From an uncultured Bryobacterales bacterium (lineage in GTDB: Bacteria > Acidobacteriota > Terriglobia > Bryobacterales > UBA6623), in NCBI GenBank assembly GCA_951813065.1, contig CATOTH010000011.1:1-64000 (forward strand): a stretch of 64,000 nucleotides of DNA, read 5' to 3'. This document shows positions 52,421-61,474 of this stretch, piece after piece. The position numbers and the translations under genes were made by a program. Numbering within the stretch: the stretch's first letter is position 1; every line of letters begins with the position of its first letter. The notes below the pieces were generated by a model that saw only the letters and a list, made by a program, of their open reading frames with translations, was not told the DNA's origin and searched no databases.

Positions 52421-53044
52421 ATGATCGGAATTGCCGACAAGATCATGCGAAGGGTGTCCATCCACGATAGCGATGGCTGGGTCTGCACGCCAAAGGACTT
52501 CCTAGATCTTGGCAGTCGCGAGGCGGTCGACCAGGCCATGTCGCGTCTCGCCAAGGCGGGACGGCTGCGCCGGGTTGGCCATGGCTTGTACGACGCGCCG
52601 AGGTTCAGCAATGTGCTAAATCGCTCCGCTCCTGTCCATCTGGACGCCGCGATAGCGGCGCTGGCACGGCGCGATGGCGTGCGGATCATGCCGGACGGTC
52701 TGGTAGCCGCGAATCGGCTGGGCCTCACCAACGCGGTGCCTGCGAAGGCCAGTTATGTGACGGATGGTCACTCGCGGACACTCAAGATCGACGGAAGAAC
52801 CGTCCGGTTCCGGCACGCCGGTCCGAGCGTCATGCTGTGGGCAGGTAGGCCCGCCGGGCCCGTGGTTCAGGCGCTGCGTTGGCTGGGTCCCCGCGCAGCC
52901 GCAGACAGAGAGGTCGTCTCGACGCTGAAGCGTTATCTTCCCGACCACGTGAAGTTCGACCTGTTGCACAACAGCCGCGATCTCCCTGGGTGGGCATTGC
53001 CGTTGGCGCGCAGCATTACGGGAGATCAGGCTGTTGCCGTATGA
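52421..53044 (+). CDS. AbiEi-like (DUF6088) antitoxin
   Basis: A protein of 207 residues. The N-terminal winged-helix part has VCTPKDFLDLGSREAVDQAM and LAKAGRLRRVGHGLYDAP, the shape of AbiEi/DUF6088 transcriptional antitoxins. The rest contains RIMPDGLVAANRLGLTNAVP and VVSTLKRYLPDHVKFDLL. In type IV AbiE systems the antitoxin represses the operon and does not bind the toxin. GAGGG lies 10 nt before ATG 52421. The stop overlaps the toxin start (ATGA). Frame, promoter and partner are all intact, unlike the other two TA modules of the island. Confidence 0.87.
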   Translation: MIGIADKIMRRVSIHDSDGWVCTPKDFLDLGSREAVDQAMSRLAKAGRLRRVGHGLYDAPRFSNVLNRSAPVHLDAAIAALARRDGVRIMPDGLVAANRLGLTNAVPAKASYVTDGHSRTLKIDGRTVRFRHAGPSVMLWAGRPAGPVVQALRWLGPRAAADREVVSTLKRYLPDHVKFDLLHNSRDLPGWALPLARSITGDQAVAV

Positions 53045-54084
53045 CCGGAGGCTTCGACTCGTTCCTTGCCCTGCCAGAGCGTGACCGGCGGGATGTCTTA
53101 GAAGCCGCGGCGTCCCGTCTTGATACGTTGCCGGGCTACGTGGAGAAGGACTATTGGGTCTGCCTAGTGCTCGATGCGCTGTTCAATCAGCGTTCCGGGG
53201 AGCATCCGAGGCTGCTCTTCAAGGGAGGGACGTCTCTGTCCAAGGCCTTTGGGCTCATCAGACGGTTTTCCGAGGACATCGACCTAGTGGTGTCCCGAGC
53301 CGATCTTGGCTTCGTCGGCGAGCGCGATCCGACCGTCGCGAGCCAGCTGTCGAATAAGAAGCGGACCGCGCTGTTCAACGAACTCAGGTCGGCGTGTAGT
53401 GGTTACATCAATGGAGCCCTACAGACCGCCCTGTCGAGTCGGATCGACGAACTCTCGGAAAACTGTCAGATCGTACCCGATCAAGGCGACGTCGACGGAC
53501 AGACCCTCTTCGTTGAGTACCCCACTCTCTTTCCAAGCGACGGCTTAACCTATGTGGTGCCACGCGTGAAGATCGAGGCGGGAGCGAGGTCGGGGCTCGA
53601 ACCCATCCAAGGCTGCGGGGTCGCGCCCTTCATCGCTTTCGAACTCCCGGACTGGTCGTTCGCGTCGGAGGGCATTCGGGTGATCTCGCCGGAGCGCACC
53701 TATTGGGAAAAGCTGCTAATCCTGCATGGTGCGCATTGCGGATACCGGGACAGCGGGCGCCTGCCCGCTGACAAGGACCGGATTGCCCGTCACTACTATG
53801 ATGTTGCGATGATCACGGCGACGGAACTCGGTCGTTCGGCTATGGCCGACACCCATGTGCTGGACTTGGTCCGCAACCACAACTTGGTCGCGTTCCGTCA
53901 GGCTTGGAAGCGGTTTGAAGAAGCCGTTCCCGGATCGGTGAGATTGGTTCCTCAAGCAGAACTGCGTTCAGTGATCGAACGGGATTACCGGGCAATGCAG
54001 GGAATGATTTTGGGTGAGGCCCCGGACTTCGGATGGGTGACGGATCAGCTTCAAGTTGCCGAAGCTGCAGTCAATGGAACCTGA
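53041..54084 (+). CDS. abiEii: AbiEii/AbiGii-type nucleotidyltransferase toxin
   Basis: A protein of 347 residues. VEKDYWVCLVLDALF leads to the nucleotidyltransferase core: GGTSLSKAFGLI (Gly62-Gly63-Thr64-Ser65) and RFSEDIDLVV with Asp79 and Asp81 as metal ligands. Downstream are VKIEAGARSG and SPERTYWEKLLILH, a conserved motif of the family, and DRIARHYYDVAMI. AbiEii-like toxins transfer nucleotides to cellular targets (tRNA 3' ends in studied relatives) and can give abortive infection against phage. It overlaps abiEi by 4 bp. All recognised catalytic motifs are present, so this module is probably functional. Confidence 0.9.
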   Translation: MTGGFDSFLALPERDRRDVLEAAASRLDTLPGYVEKDYWVCLVLDALFNQRSGEHPRLLFKGGTSLSKAFGLIRRFSEDIDLVVSRADLGFVGERDPTVASQLSNKKRTALFNELRSACSGYINGALQTALSSRIDELSENCQIVPDQGDVDGQTLFVEYPTLFPSDGLTYVVPRVKIEAGARSGLEPIQGCGVAPFIAFELPDWSFASEGIRVISPERTYWEKLLILHGAHCGYRDSGRLPADKDRIARHYYDVAMITATELGRSAMADTHVLDLVRNHNLVAFRQAWKRFEEAVPGSVRLVPQAELRSVIERDYRAMQGMILGEAPDFGWVTDQLQVAEAAVNGT

Positions 54085-54152
54085 ACCAATGGCCGGAAGC
54101 AGCCTCGAATTCTGTCTTGCAGGGCGGTGCATAACATTGACTGACCAACTTC
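54085..54152. other. Short gap after the abiE operon
   Basis: Nothing recognised. Confidence 0.3.
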
Positions 54153-54465
54153 ATGCGGCCACCTTTCATCGACTCGTCTTGTACGAGCCAGTTCTGTGCG
54201 TCCAGTCCGATAGACGTCTTCGCGTTCCGCAATGAACTCGTCGCGGACTATGAACGCTTCTCCCGGAGCTTCACGACCATCCGGGCAGATGACATCCGCC
54301 AGACCATCGATGCAACCTACGCCGGCGGGCGTTTCTGGCCAGCACCAATGATCCAGATCAATCCCAATTTCGTGGCAGGCGGGTACATCGACGAGCTCGT
54401 CTCGGATGGCAGATCGACGAGCGATGCGCAAAGATCTTCCGGCTCAAGAACGCCGACGACACCTC
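54153..54465 (+). pseudogene. N-terminal remnant of a large DEAD/DEAH helicase of defence-island type
   Basis: The frame from ATG 54153 reads VFAFRNELVADYERFSRSF, then IRQTIDATYAGGRFWPAPMI and VAGGYIDELVSDG. After a one-base shift near 54412 it continues DERCAKIFRLKNADDTSG. From recall this is the first roughly 100 residues of very large DEAD/DEAH-box helicases found in phage-defence islands; the helicase core is absent. At about 54465 the sequence switches to an ABC transporter ATPase, a recombination junction. Confidence 0.5.
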
Positions 54466-54873
54466 CGGCAGATCGGCTTCATCTTCCAGGCGTTCAACTT
54501 GATCGGCGACCTGACAGTATTTGAGAATGTCGAATTGCCGCTGACGTACCGGGGCATGCCAGCCTCCGAGCGCAAGAACCGGGTCGAGCAGGCCTTGGAG
54601 CGGGTCGGAATGGCCAACCGGATGAAACACTATCCGTCTAAGTTGTCGGGCGGGCTGCAGCAGAGGGTGGCGGTGGCACGGGCGCTTGGCGGCGATCCAT
54701 CAGTTCTGCTCGCAGACGAGCCAACCGGGAATCTCGATTCCAAGAACGGGGAGGCGGTCATGGAACTCTTGCACACGGTGCATGAAAGTGGAGCTACGAT
54801 TTGCATCGTGACGCACGACCAGCGCTTCGAGAGCTACGCCCAAAGAATCGTCCGGCTATTCGACTATGAGGTA
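54466..54873 (+). pseudogene. ABC transporter ATPase (MacB/LolD type), N-terminally truncated
   Basis: About 135 residues from IGFIFQAFNLIGDLTVFENV onward: the Q-loop, the ABC signature LSGGLQQRVAVARAL, Walker B VLLADEPTGNLDS and the H-loop ICIVTHDQ. The N-terminal part with Walker A is missing; instead the frame runs back into helicase-type sequence. Without Walker A it cannot bind ATP, so it is a pseudogene. After about 54873 the frame continues without family resemblance to 55128. Confidence 0.8.
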
Positions 54874-55055
54874 GTCGAGGGTCCAGCCGTTGGACAGCCC
54901 CTGGGCGCATTGGACACTGGCAGGCGTGATGGTACTGTCTCAAACAGTGCCGCAAGCCATGAAATTCCCCCTTATTGCTCGGAGCCACGAGCAACTCATT
55001 CACTGGCTGGCCGCGCTTCATGCCTTAAACGCAGATGCGTGCTGGCTGGGCGATG

Positions 55056-55300
55056 CTACTCGTCGCGCAGTACACTGATGGGATTGAGCTTGAACACATT
55101 CCAAGCGGCAGGAAACCGGCGATCGTAGCGACATCGAGGAGAACAAGCACCAAGGTGAGAAAGGTGCCGAATTGATCTTTCTCTACCACATATAGCTGCT
55201 CTTTGATCACTGGAATCAAGGCGAACACTCCCCCGCCGCCCCAGACCACCGTCCATCCGGTTGGCTTCGGAAGACGACTCGGGAGCGAACCATATATTCC
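55056..55300 (-). pseudogene. ABC transporter permease (FtsX/MacB type), C-terminal remnant
   Basis: On the minus strand, FGTFLTLVLVLLDVATIAGF is a membrane helix followed, after a frame change, by PAAWNVFKLNPISVLRDE and a stop at 55056. This is the usual end of FtsX-like permeases (..P.RRA...DP...LR.E). It is oppositely oriented to the ATPase remnant 180 bp away, so the pair was rearranged. Confidence 0.6.
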
Positions 55301-55304
55301 AGTA

Positions 55305-55620
55305 CCCGGACGCCGCTCGCGCCGCCACAGGCGCTTCATCCGCTCGTCGTTGACCTCCGATCGCTCCTAGCCCAAGAGGGTTGCAGTCCTCTGGCAGCTG
55401 AAACGACCGCACCGACACGCCAGTCCAGTCGTGTCCGTCATCGGGGGGCCTCATCATCACGGCCGCGAGGGATGTAGCGCTGAGTGGAGCGGTGCTGCCC
55501 CACCACCCGGCAGGCTCGCAGTTCCGAAGTCCTGAACCGACTGCGGACATTCTCGATGCACTGGCGGCGCCGGGAGGGGCTCAGAAGTTTCCTTGGGCTA
55601 CCTCCGCGTCGACAAGCAGT
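55305..55620 (-). pseudogene. IS3-family transposase remnant (end of orfA, start of orfB)
   Basis: The minus strand holds LVDAEVAQGNF-stop, the end of orfA, overlapped by RSRFRTSELRACRVVGQHRS and TQRYIPRGRDDEAP, the opening of IS3-family orfB, and after breaks VNDERMKRLWRRER, a further orfB motif. The catalytic domain is gone, replaced by permease sequence from about 55300. Confidence 0.7.
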
Positions 55621-55844
55621 CTTTGGACGTATGCACTTGGACTCGCCTAAGCATCCTAGTTGCACAGCCGGACGCGACCTTGAGCAGCGGGACCATATTG
55701 GGATCATTTTTTTCGTTTCAGGGGGTCTCGAATGGCTTCGACTGCTCCTGACTGCTCTCGACGGCAAGGCGTGGAGAATGTGACCTTGTTCTCGAAAGTG
55801 CTTGAAAATAGAGCTAATCAACGCCTAGTCAACGAGTTTGGAAC
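55621..55844. other. Sequence between IS3 remnant and tRNA-Cys
   Basis: Just downstream of the tRNA 3' end, where an integrase gene would be expected in an integrated island. No integrase is recognisable in 220 bp. Confidence 0.4.
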
Positions 55845-55921
<77 letters not shown>

Positions 55922-55984
55922 TTTCAGGCCTCATTAGGCTTTGGGCCCGCGGGCCGACCGCACTGACACGGAGGCGCGATGGGA

Positions 55985-57484
55985 TCATTGACCGCGCGAC
56001 TGCGCGAGGTGCTGGCGGTGGCGCTCGATTGCCTGATGGACCTGCTCCACGGCGTCAGGTTTGCGCTTCGCAATGTCCCAGCGCTCGGCCGGGTCGGTGC
56101 TCAGGTCGAACAGTAGTGGAGGATCGTGTGTCTGATGGTTGCCATAACCCCGCCAGCCGATCTGTTTCTCCGTGCCCAAAGACTCCCACGATTCGAAAAC
56201 GAGCTTGAAATTCCCCTCACGAGCGGCCCAAAGGTTGCCGGATTGGCCATAGTAGAACCATTCCGAGCGAGGACTTGGATCGCCGTTCAGCAAAGTAGGC
56301 GACAAGTCCATCGAGTCGAAGACTCGGCCTCCGGGCAGCTCCGTGCCGGTGAGCGTCGCGATTGTCGCCATCAGGTCGACGTTCACTCCGATTCCATCGA
56401 CCACGGCCGGGGCGATCGTTCCGGGCCACCAGAAAATGCCGGGAACCCGAAAGTCGCCCTCCCACGAAGTGATCTTGCCGTCCCTGAGGTGCCCAGAAGA
56501 TCCGCCGAGATCGAAATACGTCCGCCACGGTCCGTTGTCACTGCTGAACCAGACAAGCGTATTGTCGGCCACGCCCGCCTCTTCCAGCGCTCGGATCACT
56601 TGGCCGACGGACCAGTCAATCTCCTCGATCACATCGCCGTAGAGTCCGGCGTTGCTATGTCCCTCGAATTCCGGGGAGCGGAATATCGGTACGTGGGGCA
56701 TGCTGTGTCCGAGAAACAGAAAGAATGGTTCCTCGCTGTGCCCGCCGATCCATCGCACGGATTCCTCTGTGTACCGTTTCGTGAGGGTTGGCTGGTATGC
56801 AGGCGTCTCGACTGCTTTGCGCTGCCTGTACAGCGAAATCGGGAAGTCTTCGCTCGTGGAGTTCTTGATGTTCTCGTAGGTTCGCTCGAAGCCCTCCCGC
56901 AACGGCGCGTCGTTGCTTCCGACGAGTCCAAAAAAGTCGTCGAAACCTTGATCTCCAGGATGCGATCCCGGGTAGTCGAACCGGCCACTGAGACCCCACT
57001 TGCCCACGTAAGCGGTGGCATAGCCGCGCTCCTTGAGCATTTCGGCGAGCGTAATCTCCTCGTCGGGCAGGTTGGCCCACGAGTTCTTATCACTTCCGTG
57101 GATGCGAATCGGCATGCGTCCGGTAACCAGCGCGACCCGACTGGGATTGCACAGCGGCGCGGAGGCATAGAACGATGTCCAGCGCTGGCCTTCCCGGGCC
57201 ATCCGGTCGATGTTGGGTGTCCGGATCAGGGGATGCCCTTGGATTGAAATGTCGCCATATCCTAGGTCGTCGGTCAAGATAAGCACGATGTTGGGAGGTC
57301 GCGACTGAGGCTTCGGTTGGCTGCCGCATGCTGTGAGCATGGCGGCCGCCACGACCAAGGCTATGCGCAGGGGCCTGCCGCCCTCCGACTCGCGGCACCC
57401 GTCTGTAATCAGTGACGGGGATTGAGCATTGGCGGGATCAACGTTGGAGTCTGGAATGAGCACAGTGCCAAGCGTGAGGTTCAT
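55985..57484 (-). CDS. Type I sulfatase, lipoprotein
   Basis: A protein of 499 residues. The hydrophobic segment ends in a lipobox-like MLTAC (Cys53), so the mature enzyme is probably lipid-anchored; the true start may lie closer to this segment than ATG 57484. NIVLILTDDLGYGD carries the metal Asp pair, and CNPSR with Cys112 is the formylglycine site. YVGKWGLSG and FSSDNGPWRTYFD complete the site. It resembles arylsulfatase-like enzymes acting on sulfated glycans. It lies 60 bp downstream of the creatininase-like gene on the same strand. Confidence 0.88.
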   Translation of the reverse strand: MNLTLGTVLIPDSNVDPANAQSPSLITDGCRESEGGRPLRIALVVAAAMLTACGSQPKPQSRPPNIVLILTDDLGYGDISIQGHPLIRTPNIDRMAREGQRWTSFYASAPLCNPSRVALVTGRMPIRIHGSDKNSWANLPDEEITLAEMLKERGYATAYVGKWGLSGRFDYPGSHPGDQGFDDFFGLVGSNDAPLREGFERTYENIKNSTSEDFPISLYRQRKAVETPAYQPTLTKRYTEESVRWIGGHSEEPFFLFLGHSMPHVPIFRSPEFEGHSNAGLYGDVIEEIDWSVGQVIRALEEAGVADNTLVWFSSDNGPWRTYFDLGGSSGHLRDGKITSWEGDFRVPGIFWWPGTIAPAVVDGIGVNVDLMATIATLTGTELPGGRVFDSMDLSPTLLNGDPSPRSEWFYYGQSGNLWAAREGNFKLVFESWESLGTEKQIGWRGYGNHQTHDPPLLFDLSTDPAERWDIAKRKPDAVEQVHQAIERHRQHLAQSRGQ

Positions 57485-57544
57485 GGTCGGGAGTGTGCAG
57501 GGTTCACTGAGTTTGTTTCTGAGGGCGGCAGAACCATCCGTCGG

Positions 57545-58402
57545 CTACTGCGACTCGATCGCCTTCTGGGCCGCGGCGACCGTAGTGTTGGCGCGATACT
57601 CGATGACAGCCTTGCCGATCTCGACACCCTTGGGCGGAGCAAGACTGACCCCATTGATCGACATCTTGCCGACCGCCATCCGTTGATTCATCCGCACGGT
57701 ATTGGGGTCAACCACCATCATTTGCGACGAGATACCCACGTCATCGTGATAGCCCTCGTCGACTTGACGGATGCCCTGGGAAATGAGGAACTCTCCCACG
57801 CCCTTGTAGTCGTAGTACTCGGCAATGTAGTGAATCGTTGTCTTGCTACCCACCCATTTCCTGCCGAGTTCTTCGGCGACGGCCTTCATGCCCGTAACGT
57901 TGCCGCCACTGTCGGAAATGAAGAGAACGTGGTGGAAGCCGTGAACCCGTAAGCTCTCGGCGATGTCCGTCAGCAGCGCCCGGAAAGTTTCCTCTCGTAC
58001 CGAGATCGAACCGGGATACAGCATGTGACCAGAAGGCGGGTCGATGTCCCCTTCCGGAACGAACGGCACGATCGGGGCCACCAGGGCGTTACCGAGTTTG
58101 CGGGCAATTGCCTCGGTTGTCGCTTGGAGAATGTAGTTGTGTTTCCCCAGAGCGAGATACGGGCCGTTCTGCTCGATTCCGCCAGTGGCCACGATGACAG
58201 TTCGTTTGCCCGCACGTAGGGCGTCGCGGACCTCGATCCAAGTCAATTCCTCAAGAAAGACAGAATCAAGGGCATCGATTGGGCGCTCCATTTCCGGATC
58301 GGGACGCATCGGGTCTGATTTCGCTGCCTGTTGACCGTCCAGAACGAATGCGAGGGATAGCAGCGAGACTGTAGAGACAGCAATCATACGCATGGCGGCC
58401 AT
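57545..58402 (-). CDS. Exported creatininase-like protein (second), altered metal site
   Basis: A protein of 285 residues with a signal peptide (about 1-24). VIVATGGIEQNGPYLALGKH near residue 70 aligns with PVGS.EQHGPHLPL..D: the His ligand is Asn and the Asp ligand is His. LFISDSGGN near residue 150 aligns with NGHGGN, losing a further His ligand. VPEGDIDPPSGHM and PGSISVREETFRALL are typical of a subgroup common in Acidobacteriota (recall). The residues at the metal site therefore differ as a set, which suggests a changed rather than a lost function. Neighbouring sulfatases on both sides suggest a shared substrate. Confidence 0.82.
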   Translation of the reverse strand: MAAMRMIAVSTVSLLSLAFVLDGQQAAKSDPMRPDPEMERPIDALDSVFLEELTWIEVRDALRAGKRTVIVATGGIEQNGPYLALGKHNYILQATTEAIARKLGNALVAPIVPFVPEGDIDPPSGHMLYPGSISVREETFRALLTDIAESLRVHGFHHVLFISDSGGNVTGMKAVAEELGRKWVGSKTTIHYIAEYYDYKGVGEFLISQGIRQVDEGYHDDVGISSQMMVVDPNTVRMNQRMAVGKMSINGVSLAPPKGVEIGKAVIEYRANTTVAAAQKAIESQ

Positions 58403-58580
58403 AGTGTCTCATACAGGGCGCTTTCCGCAGCGAAGGAGCGAGTCCGAGCGAGTCGACGGGCAGCGGACCCCACCACTTCGGCCGCACCATCGGCAGCGCC
58501 TCCATGGCGCACTTGTACTCAGCACCATTCCTGCTGCTCCGGTTTTCTTGGTGGGTCTTGCGGACGTGCTCGCTCCAGCT

Positions 58581-60029
58581 CTACTCGCTTAGGACTGCTG
58601 GCAGTGGTGAATCGACTCGGCCCGGAGGGCGCTGTCCGCTGCCCTGCACGCCACGGTCTCCGAGTTCCGACCTAGCTTGTCTGGCCACTTCCAGCAGCCT
58701 TTCGGCGATATCGGACCGCTCGGTTGCCAGGTTCTTTCTGCTGCCTGGACCCTCCGCAAGATTGAAGAGCAGCGGCTGGTCCGAGGGACGCTCGCCGAAG
58801 TGCGGATGCCGGCCACCAGGGCTCTCAAGCGGGAGGAATAGCTTCCACGGTCCGGAGCGGACCGCCTGCAACTCGTCTTGCTGGTAGTAGTAGAGAGTCT
58901 CGCGCGGAGAGCGGGCTGAGCCCCTGCCGATCAGCGCGTCGCTCACATCCAATCCATCGATGGCACGATCCACCGTCACGGGAGTGCCGCTCAGCGCCGC
59001 CAGCGTTGGCAGCAGGTCGATCATGCTCACCAACTCGTCCGAGACCGAGCCAGCGGGAATCGTTCCAGGCCACCACACGATTGCCGGGACGCGAAACGCG
59101 CCCTCCGCAGTTGTGTAGCCTCGTCCGTGCAACGGCTGGTTGCTGCCTCTCACGGGGCTCTCGACGTCTGCTGCCAGTGGCGCACCGTTGTCAGAAGTCC
59201 AAAGCACCAGCGTGCGCTGGTCGAGCCCGGTCTCCACGAGCTTGTCTAGGATGCGTCCGGTCGACCAGTCAAGCTCCTCTACGGCATCGCCCCACGGCCC
59301 GTTGCGGCTCTTCCCGAGGTAGGCCTCGCTGGCGAACGGCTCTCTTTCGCTCCCGGGCATCGCATGGGGCAGGTACAGGAAGAATGGCCGATCCGCATTC
59401 GCTTCGATATAGTCGAGCGCACGCTCCGTGTAGCGCTTCGTCAAGAGGTTCCGGTCCACCGGCGCCTCGAGGACGGTTTCATCTTCCATCAACGGCAACG
59501 GAGGCCAGCGGTCCCCGTCGAATTCGATCCGACCCCGACCCCGGTCTCGAGTCATGTCGTCGCTGTACGGAATCCCGAAGAACGAGTCGAAACCATGGCG
59601 GGTAGGCAAGAACTCGGGCTGGTCGCCCAGATGCCACTTCCCGATGATGGTGGTTGCGTAGCCGCGCCCGCGTAGCAATTCGGCGATCGTTGTCTCGTCT
59701 TGGTGGATTCCGAACGGGGAGACCGGGCGCAGCACTTGACCGTCGCGCGGTGTTGTGTGCAGTCCGACGCGCTGGGCGTAACAGCCGGTCATCAGGCTTG
59801 CCCGCGACGGCGTGCAGACACCGGCGCTCGAGTAGAAATGGGTCAGCTTGCGGCCTTCTTGGGCCATGCGGTTCAGATTCGGCGTCCGATGCAACGCCGA
59901 GCCGAATGGCTGCGTGTCCCCGTAGCCGAGGTTGTCGCAGAGCAGGATGACGAAGTTGGGCGGTCGGTCCGCTGCGAGCAGGAGACCCGAGCAAGCCAGC
60001 CAGCACAGGGCAGCGAGGATCGGGCGCAT
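58581..60029 (-). CDS. Type I sulfatase, exported
   Basis: A protein of 482 residues. ATG 60029 overlaps the stop of the DUF1501 gene by one base (TGATG), and the N-terminus CWLACSGLLLAA is a signal peptide; the longer open frame upstream is a shadow of DUF1501. NFVILLCDNLGYGD carries the metal ligands with Cys-Asp-Asn in place of the common Asp-Asp, CTPSR holds Cys72 for formylglycine, and IIGKWHLGD and WTSDNGAPL follow. Translational coupling to DUF1501 ties this sulfatase to the PSD1 system. Confidence 0.9.
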   Translation of the reverse strand: MRPILAALCWLACSGLLLAADRPPNFVILLCDNLGYGDTQPFGSALHRTPNLNRMAQEGRKLTHFYSSAGVCTPSRASLMTGCYAQRVGLHTTPRDGQVLRPVSPFGIHQDETTIAELLRGRGYATTIIGKWHLGDQPEFLPTRHGFDSFFGIPYSDDMTRDRGRGRIEFDGDRWPPLPLMEDETVLEAPVDRNLLTKRYTERALDYIEANADRPFFLYLPHAMPGSEREPFASEAYLGKSRNGPWGDAVEELDWSTGRILDKLVETGLDQRTLVLWTSDNGAPLAADVESPVRGSNQPLHGRGYTTAEGAFRVPAIVWWPGTIPAGSVSDELVSMIDLLPTLAALSGTPVTVDRAIDGLDVSDALIGRGSARSPRETLYYYQQDELQAVRSGPWKLFLPLESPGGRHPHFGERPSDQPLLFNLAEGPGSRKNLATERSDIAERLLEVARQARSELGDRGVQGSGQRPPGRVDSPLPAVLSE

Positions 60030-61474
60030 CACGCAAACATCGATTCGATCACGTTGCCGCCGAAGTCGGTGAGCTTTTCGTACCGGCCGTTGTGCAGATA
60101 CGAAAGCCGCTCCTGATCGAGTCCGAGCGCGTGCAGGATCGTGGCGTGAAAGTCGCGCATGTTGTACGGCTGGTCGACAGCCCGCAGTCCGAATTCGTCG
60201 GTCGAACCAATGGCCTGCCCGCCGCGAACGCCCCCGCCAGCAAACCACATGGTGTAGCCGTGGGGATTGTGGTCGCGGCCATTCCCGCTTTCCGAGGTTG
60301 GCAGGCGGCCGAATTCGGCCCCCCAAATCACCAGCGTCTTGTCCAGGAGCCCACGCTGCTTGAGATCCTCGAGGAGCGCCGCGACCGGTTGGTCGCTGTG
60401 TCCCGCCATCTTCTCGTGATTCGCCTTCAAGTGCTTGTGGGCGTCCCATTGCATGCTGATGGGACCACCTCCCGAGTAGACTTGCACGAAACGCACGCCG
60501 CGCTCTACGAGCCGTCGCGCCAGTAGCAGCCGCGTTCCAAACTCGCGGCTCCGGTCCTGATCGAGCCCGTACATGCGTTTCGTGGCAGATGACTCCTTGG
60601 TCAGGTCGACCGCTTCCGGCGCGTGGGACTGCATGCGGAAGGCCAGTTCGTAGGCGGCAATGCGGGCTTGCATTTCATTGTCGAATTCGCCCGCGTCGAG
60701 TTCGTTCATGTCTTGCAACAAGTCCAGCATCGCCCGCTGGCGCTCGCGTGTCATGCCCTCCGGAGGCCTCAGGTGGAGGATGGGGTTCGGCCCGGGACGC
60801 AGCAGGGTGCCTTGGTAGACCGAGGGCAGGAAGCCCTGGCTCCAACACGACGTCCCTCCCTCCGGTGTGCCCTCCGGTTGAGGCATCACGACGTAAGCGG
60901 GTAGATTGTCGGACTCCGATCCGAGGCCATAGGTCACCCAGGAACCGATGCTGGGATGAGTTGCGAACAATCGCCCGTTATGCACCTCGTACATTGCCGG
61001 GGCATGCACGACACTGCGTGTCACGAACGATCGGACGAAACAAATCTCGTCGACGTGGCGTGCGACATTCGGGAACAGCTCCGATACCGGAAGTCCGCTC
61101 TCGCCGTACTGCCGGAATGTCCACGGACTGCCCAGAATCGGGGTGCTCCCGTCGGTGAATTGGCCGCCCACGCTACCGAAGCTCTCGGGCATCGGCTCTC
61201 CCGCGCGCTGCTCAAGCATTGGCTTGGGGTCGAACGTGTCCATCGAACTCGGTGCGCCGACGTTGAAGACGAATATCACCGACTCCGCCGAGGCGGGAAA
61301 ATGCGGGGGCTTGGCACGGAGGGGGTTCACTGCGGCGCTAGCCGCTCGGGCGTCCCGGGCTAGCAGATGCTGTAAGGCGATCGCACCGAATCCGTTCGCC
61401 GCCCGGCACAGCATGTCCCGGCGGGTCACCGCAGCGCCAGTGGCACCATTGCTAGGGTCTGTAAACGAATTCAT
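60029..61474 (-). CDS. DUF1501 family exported protein (third pair)
   Basis: A protein of 481 residues. TRRDMLCRAANGFGAIALQH is a Tat-like start. Landmarks: VIFVFNVGAPSSMDTFDP, GSESDNLPAYVV, VIWGAEFGRLPTSE, GRDHNPHGYTMWFAGGG and DFHATILHALGLD. It overlaps the PSD1 gene upstream by 23 bp and the sulfatase downstream by 1 bp, so the three genes form a tight operon. Its function is unknown. Confidence 0.9.
   Translation of the reverse strand: MNSFTDPSNGATGAAVTRRDMLCRAANGFGAIALQHLLARDARAASAAVNPLRAKPPHFPASAESVIFVFNVGAPSSMDTFDPKPMLEQRAGEPMPESFGSVGGQFTDGSTPILGSPWTFRQYGESGLPVSELFPNVARHVDEICFVRSFVTRSVVHAPAMYEVHNGRLFATHPSIGSWVTYGLGSESDNLPAYVVMPQPEGTPEGGTSCWSQGFLPSVYQGTLLRPGPNPILHLRPPEGMTRERQRAMLDLLQDMNELDAGEFDNEMQARIAAYELAFRMQSHAPEAVDLTKESSATKRMYGLDQDRSREFGTRLLLARRLVERGVRFVQVYSGGGPISMQWDAHKHLKANHEKMAGHSDQPVAALLEDLKQRGLLDKTLVIWGAEFGRLPTSESGNGRDHNPHGYTMWFAGGGVRGGQAIGSTDEFGLRAVDQPYNMRDFHATILHALGLDQERLSYLHNGRYEKLTDFGGNVIESMFA

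Noticed and set aside
54466..55128. Intact ABC transporter ATPase
   Set aside because: Walker A is absent and the N-terminal part derives from another gene; the tail after 54873 is not ATPase-like.
58581..60449. Longer 622-residue version of the sulfatase
   Set aside because: The first 140 codons are antisense-free but out of frame within the DUF1501 gene; the signal peptide starts at ATG 60029.
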